A stretch of DNA of 5,535 bases from Comamonadaceae bacterium (lineage in GTDB: Bacteria > Pseudomonadota > Gammaproteobacteria > Burkholderiales > Burkholderiaceae_C). The stretch spans positions 1 through 5,535 of the forward strand of contig CANJXV010000187.1 in NCBI GenBank assembly GCA_947478935.1. The letters are read 5' to 3'. This document shows positions 5,457 to 5,535 of this stretch, one piece after another. Each line of letters starts with the position of its first letter. The stretch's first letter is position 1. A model generated the notes under the pieces. It was not told the origin of the DNA and ran no database searches. It saw only the letters and a program-made list of their open reading frames with translations. The translations under genes were made by a program, and so were the position numbers.

Positions 5457-5509
5457 GTCTCCAAGAATACAGACAGCTCCCGGCGCGGGAGTTTTCAATG
5501 ATTGGAGAC
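5457..5509 (+). promoter_or_regulatory. Structured leader with anti-Shine-Dalgarno helix, possible cis-acting RNA switch
   Basis: GTCTCCAA (5457-5464) is perfectly complementary to TTGGAGAC (5502-5509), which contains the GGAG ribosome binding site of the next gene. Between them, CTCCCG (5477-5482) and CGGGAG (5486-5491) form a tight hairpin with a GCG loop, followed by TTTT. Together they make an outer helix closing around an inner hairpin that would hide the ribosome binding site. No known riboswitch class is recognised. The inner hairpin with its four T residues could instead act as a weak terminator or attenuator. Confidence 0.45.
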
Positions 5510-5513
5510 ACAC

Positions 5514-5535
5514 ATGGCTACAGCAGAAGCACGCC
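5514..5535 (+). CDS. Start of an unidentified gene (3' end outside window)
   Basis: An ATG at 5514 follows a good ribosome binding site, GGAGA at 5504-5508, with five bases between. The seven visible codons read MATAEAR, too few to name a family. It lies 164 bases after the isomerase stop, on the same strand, behind the structured leader. That the start is real is supported by the spacing and by the fact that the upstream RNA structure is built around its ribosome binding site. Confidence 0.6.

Noticed and set aside
1..5535. CRISPR arrays, tRNA or rRNA genes, insertion sequences
   Set aside because: No spaced direct repeats, cloverleaf-type sequence, rRNA segment, transposase or terminal inverted repeats were seen.

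Overview
The window looks like a chromosomal piece of a betaproteobacterium, most likely Burkholderiales of the Comamonadaceae type. This rests on the moderately high GC content and on protein sequences and gene order that resemble that family; it is recognition from memory, not a database search. Every supported gene is on the + strand.

Left edge (1-383): the last 46 codons of a VapC-like PIN-domain toxin, then a short in-frame gene that appears to be a DinB-family protein with its middle deleted. Both lead at close spacing into the next gene.

Core (384-3349): the biotin-carrying alpha subunit of an acyl-CoA carboxylase, best read as 3-methylcrotonyl-CoA carboxylase because a 3-hydroxy-3-methylglutaryl-CoA lyase lies downstream. 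A GhrA-like D-2-hydroxyacid dehydrogenase follows 11 bases later. A perfect 12-bp palindrome fills the gap where its ribosome binding site would be expected.

Gap 3350-3512: a hairpin that may be a weak terminator, a 7-bp inverted repeat, and a GATAAT -10-like box close to the next start codon. A new transcription unit probably begins here.

Second unit (3513-5349): HMG-CoA lyase, a small four-cysteine DUF1289 protein and a DsbA-fold 2-hydroxychromene-2-carboxylate isomerase-like protein. The three genes are joined by two ATGA stop/start overlaps, so they are probably translationally coupled.

Right edge (5350-5535): a structured leader before the first codons of an unidentified gene. An 8-base segment is perfectly complementary to that gene's Shine-Dalgarno region, and a GC-rich hairpin lies between the two partners. 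This looks like a cis-acting RNA switch and is the most unusual element in the window.

Together the core genes fit the lower leucine/isovalerate pathway: 3-methylcrotonyl-CoA is carboxylated to 3-methylglutaconyl-CoA, hydrated by an enzyme outside the window, and cleaved to acetoacetate and acetyl-CoA. The carboxyltransferase (beta) subunit, isovaleryl-CoA dehydrogenase and methylglutaconyl-CoA hydratase are not in the window.
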